8,151 nucleotides of DNA from Candidatus Margulisiibacteriota bacterium (lineage in GTDB: Bacteria > Margulisbacteria > WOR-1 > O2-12-FULL-45-9), in the NCBI GenBank assembly GCA_018814265.1, contig JAHIZU010000012.1, positions 1-8,151 of the forward strand, in the 5' to 3' direction. A program made the translations under genes and the position numbers. The stretch's first letter is position 1; the number at the start of each line of letters is the position of its first letter. Positions 6,175 through 8,151 of the stretch are shown here, in pieces. The notes beneath the pieces were generated by a model. The model was not told the DNA's origin. It made no database searches and saw only the letters and a list, made by a program, of their open reading frames with translations.

Positions 6175-8151
6175 GATCTCAAAATATTTTGAGCTGAGCC
6201 AGGATGACTGGCTGATCGAGGAAAAAAAATTCCATCTTCAGCAGCAGGCTAAATACGAAAGCCTGTTCGTGCTCGGCAATGGCTATTTAGGCATGCGCGG
6301 CGCCCTGGAAGAGAACCCTCATGGCAGTTACCGCGGCATGTATATTGCCGGCGTCTTTGACAAGTCAGAAAGCTATATCCGCCAGATCGTCAAGGCTCCG
6401 GTCTGGAATGATTTCTCCGTCTGGTGTGATGGCCAGAAATTTTCAGTTGACAGCTGCACTGTGCTCAGCCACCGCAGATCGCTGGATATGCGCAAAGGCA
6501 TTCTTCACCGGGTCAGCCGTTTAAAGTGCCCTAAGGGCAGGATACTTAAGATCGAGACCAAACGTTTGGTCTTTGCCCATCAGGTCCGGGGCGCGCTGAT
6601 GTGTGTTTCGATCAAGCCGGAGAACTTTTTCGGCCAGATCAAGGTTATTAGCGGCTTGAACGGTGACGTGACCAACCAGGGCTATTTCCCGGAAGAACGG
6701 ATCAAGCACCTGAATGTGGTGGCCATGAAACGTGACGAGGACCGGATCTATCTGGAAATGGAAACCCGCGACAACAAGACCCGGATCGCCATGGCGGCAG
6801 ACACGGTCTATCTTGGCCAGGGCATACCGATCATCAAGGTTAACCGGATGTATGGCGAGAAATTTGCCCAGGAAATGACCTTTGAGGCCAAGCGCGGTAA
6901 AACCTGCGATTTTGCCAAATGGGTCTCGATCTTTACCAGCCGCGAAGGCTATGAGCGTCAGCTGGAATCAGCTGCCACAGACCTGCTGCGGGATATGATG
7001 TATGAAGGCATTGATTTCCATCTCAGGAAACATCTTGCGGCGCGTGAAGCGTTGTGGCAGCGAGCCGATATCCAGATCAAGGGCGACCGCAAGGCCCAAA
7101 AAGGCATTCGTTTTAACATTTATCATCTGCTGGCGGTCAAGCCGCATCATGATCCCACGGTCAGCATCGCGGCCAAGTTCTTGACCGGTGAGGGTTATAA
7201 AGGCCATGTTTTCTGGGACACCGAGATCTTTATGCTGCCTTTCTACATTTTTAATTTCCCTGAGGAAGCGCGTAACCTGCTGATGTATCGCTATTACACC
7301 CTGGACGGCGCCCTGGCCAACGCGGCCAAACTGGGTTACCAGGGTGCAAAATACGCCTGGGAAAGCGCCGATACCGGCCAAGAGACAACGCCGGACTTTG
7401 GTTTACGGTCGGACGGATCCTCAGTCAAGATCTTTACCGGTGATGAAGAGCATCACATTGTTTCCGATGTGGTTTACGGAATTTATAAGTACTTACGGGC
7501 AACGGGCGACCTCGATTTTCTCTACAAATATGGGGCTGAGATAATCCTGCAAACGGCCCGCTTTTGGCTGTCACGGGTCGAGTCCAGGCGAGACCGGAAT
7601 GAGATCCGCAAGGTCATTGGCCCGGACGAGTTCCACGAGCATGTGGATAACAACGCTTTTACCAATTACTTGGTTATGTGGCACCTGGAATATGCGGTTC
7701 TGTTTACAACCAGATGCGTGAGGAGGCACCCCAGGTTTTGAAGGATCTGAGCGCCAAGATCAAGCTCAAGGTTGATGAAATTGATAAGATGCGCAAGGTC
7801 TCCAAGACCATTTACTTTCCTTATGACCAGAAAACCGAGTTGATCGAACAGTTCGAAGGCTATTTGACGCTGGATGATCATGTTATCAGGCATTTGGACA
7901 GTGGCGGCATGCCGTTGTTTCCCAAGGGTGTTGATGATTCAACTCTGGACCAAACACAATTGCTCAAACAGGCCGACGTGGTCTTGTTGTTGTATCTTTT
8001 TCCAGATCGTTTTGGCTTGCAACTCAAGCAAAAGAACTATAATTATTACGAAGCCAGGACCATGCATAAATCATCGCTGTCTCCCTGTATCCATGCTATC
8101 ACGGGGTTGGATGTGGGCGACCACCGCCGGGCCTATGCCTATTTTATCAAG
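6164..8151 (+). CDS. GH65 family disaccharide phosphorylase, frameshifted and cut by the window edge
   Basis: Inverting phosphorylase or hydrolase acting on alpha-glucosides; phosphorolysis would give beta-glucose 1-phosphate for the adjacent pgmB. The N-terminal beta-sandwich covers about 1-270 (ESLFVLGNGYLGMRGALEE at 32-50; the tail is basic and variable). The catalytic barrel follows with TGEGYKGHVFWDTEIFMLPF (341-360), WESADTGQETTP (399-410) and GPDEFHEHVDNNAF (486-499), where E489 matches the general acid Glu of maltose phosphorylase. The first frame ends at TGA 7739-7741, but similarity moves to the -1 frame near 7697-7704: VYNQMREEAPQVL, then DQTQLLKQADVVLLLYLFPD and ARTMHKSSLSPCIHAITG, open to the last base. 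One added base, for example T in GGTTCTG, restores the gene. About 662 residues are visible of a usual 750-800. HKSSLSP is nearer to maltose or kojibiose phosphorylases than to trehalose phosphorylases, but the substrate is unproven. Confidence 0.87.

Overview
The window looks like chromosomal DNA of an uncultured, probably anaerobic bacterium of moderate GC. This placement is inference. It rests on a DUF134/NifX-type gene pair of the kind common in anaerobes, an in-frame palindromic insert encoding Leu-Pro-Ala-Gly-Arg-Gln that I associate with genomes of uncultured candidate phyla (for example Omnitrophota or Margulisbacteria), and a GT4/beta-phosphoglucomutase/GH65 sugar operon. No rRNA, tRNA or CRISPR array was seen.

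Region 1 (1-753): the 5' two thirds or so of an ISNCY (IS1202-like) transposase lies on the minus strand and runs off the left edge. A 155-bp divergent spacer follows. It carries short repeats that may belong to the insertion sequence end, then a strong sigma70-type promoter (TTGACA-17-TATTAT) whose -10 box begins a perfect 24-bp palindrome, a probable operator.

Region 2 (754-4173): five plus-strand genes are packed tightly and probably form one operon. They are a DUF134/UPF0251 protein (helix-turn-helix plus zinc ribbon), a NifX/NifB-family Fe-Mo cluster-binding protein interrupted by an apparent single-base frameshift, a COG1237-type metallo-beta-lactamase-fold hydrolase, a YibE/F family membrane protein and a MarC family membrane protein. 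The first three fit a metal- or cofactor-related set seen in anaerobes. The two membrane proteins may be passengers or may form a linked export or stress function.

Region 3 (4212-8151): a second sigma70-like promoter (TTGACT-17-CATAAT) drives a three-gene carbohydrate operon: a GT4 glycosyltransferase, a beta-phosphoglucomutase and a GH65 disaccharide phosphorylase. The last is also interrupted by an apparent single-base frameshift and is cut off by the right edge. GH65 enzymes release beta-glucose-1-phosphate, which beta-phosphoglucomutase turns into glucose-6-phosphate. The GT4 enzyme may make the glucoside that the phosphorylase later recovers.

Both frameshifts are repaired by adding one base, and both genes keep conserved family motifs after the break. 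Base-calling or assembly error, or very recent mutation, is therefore more likely than old decay.
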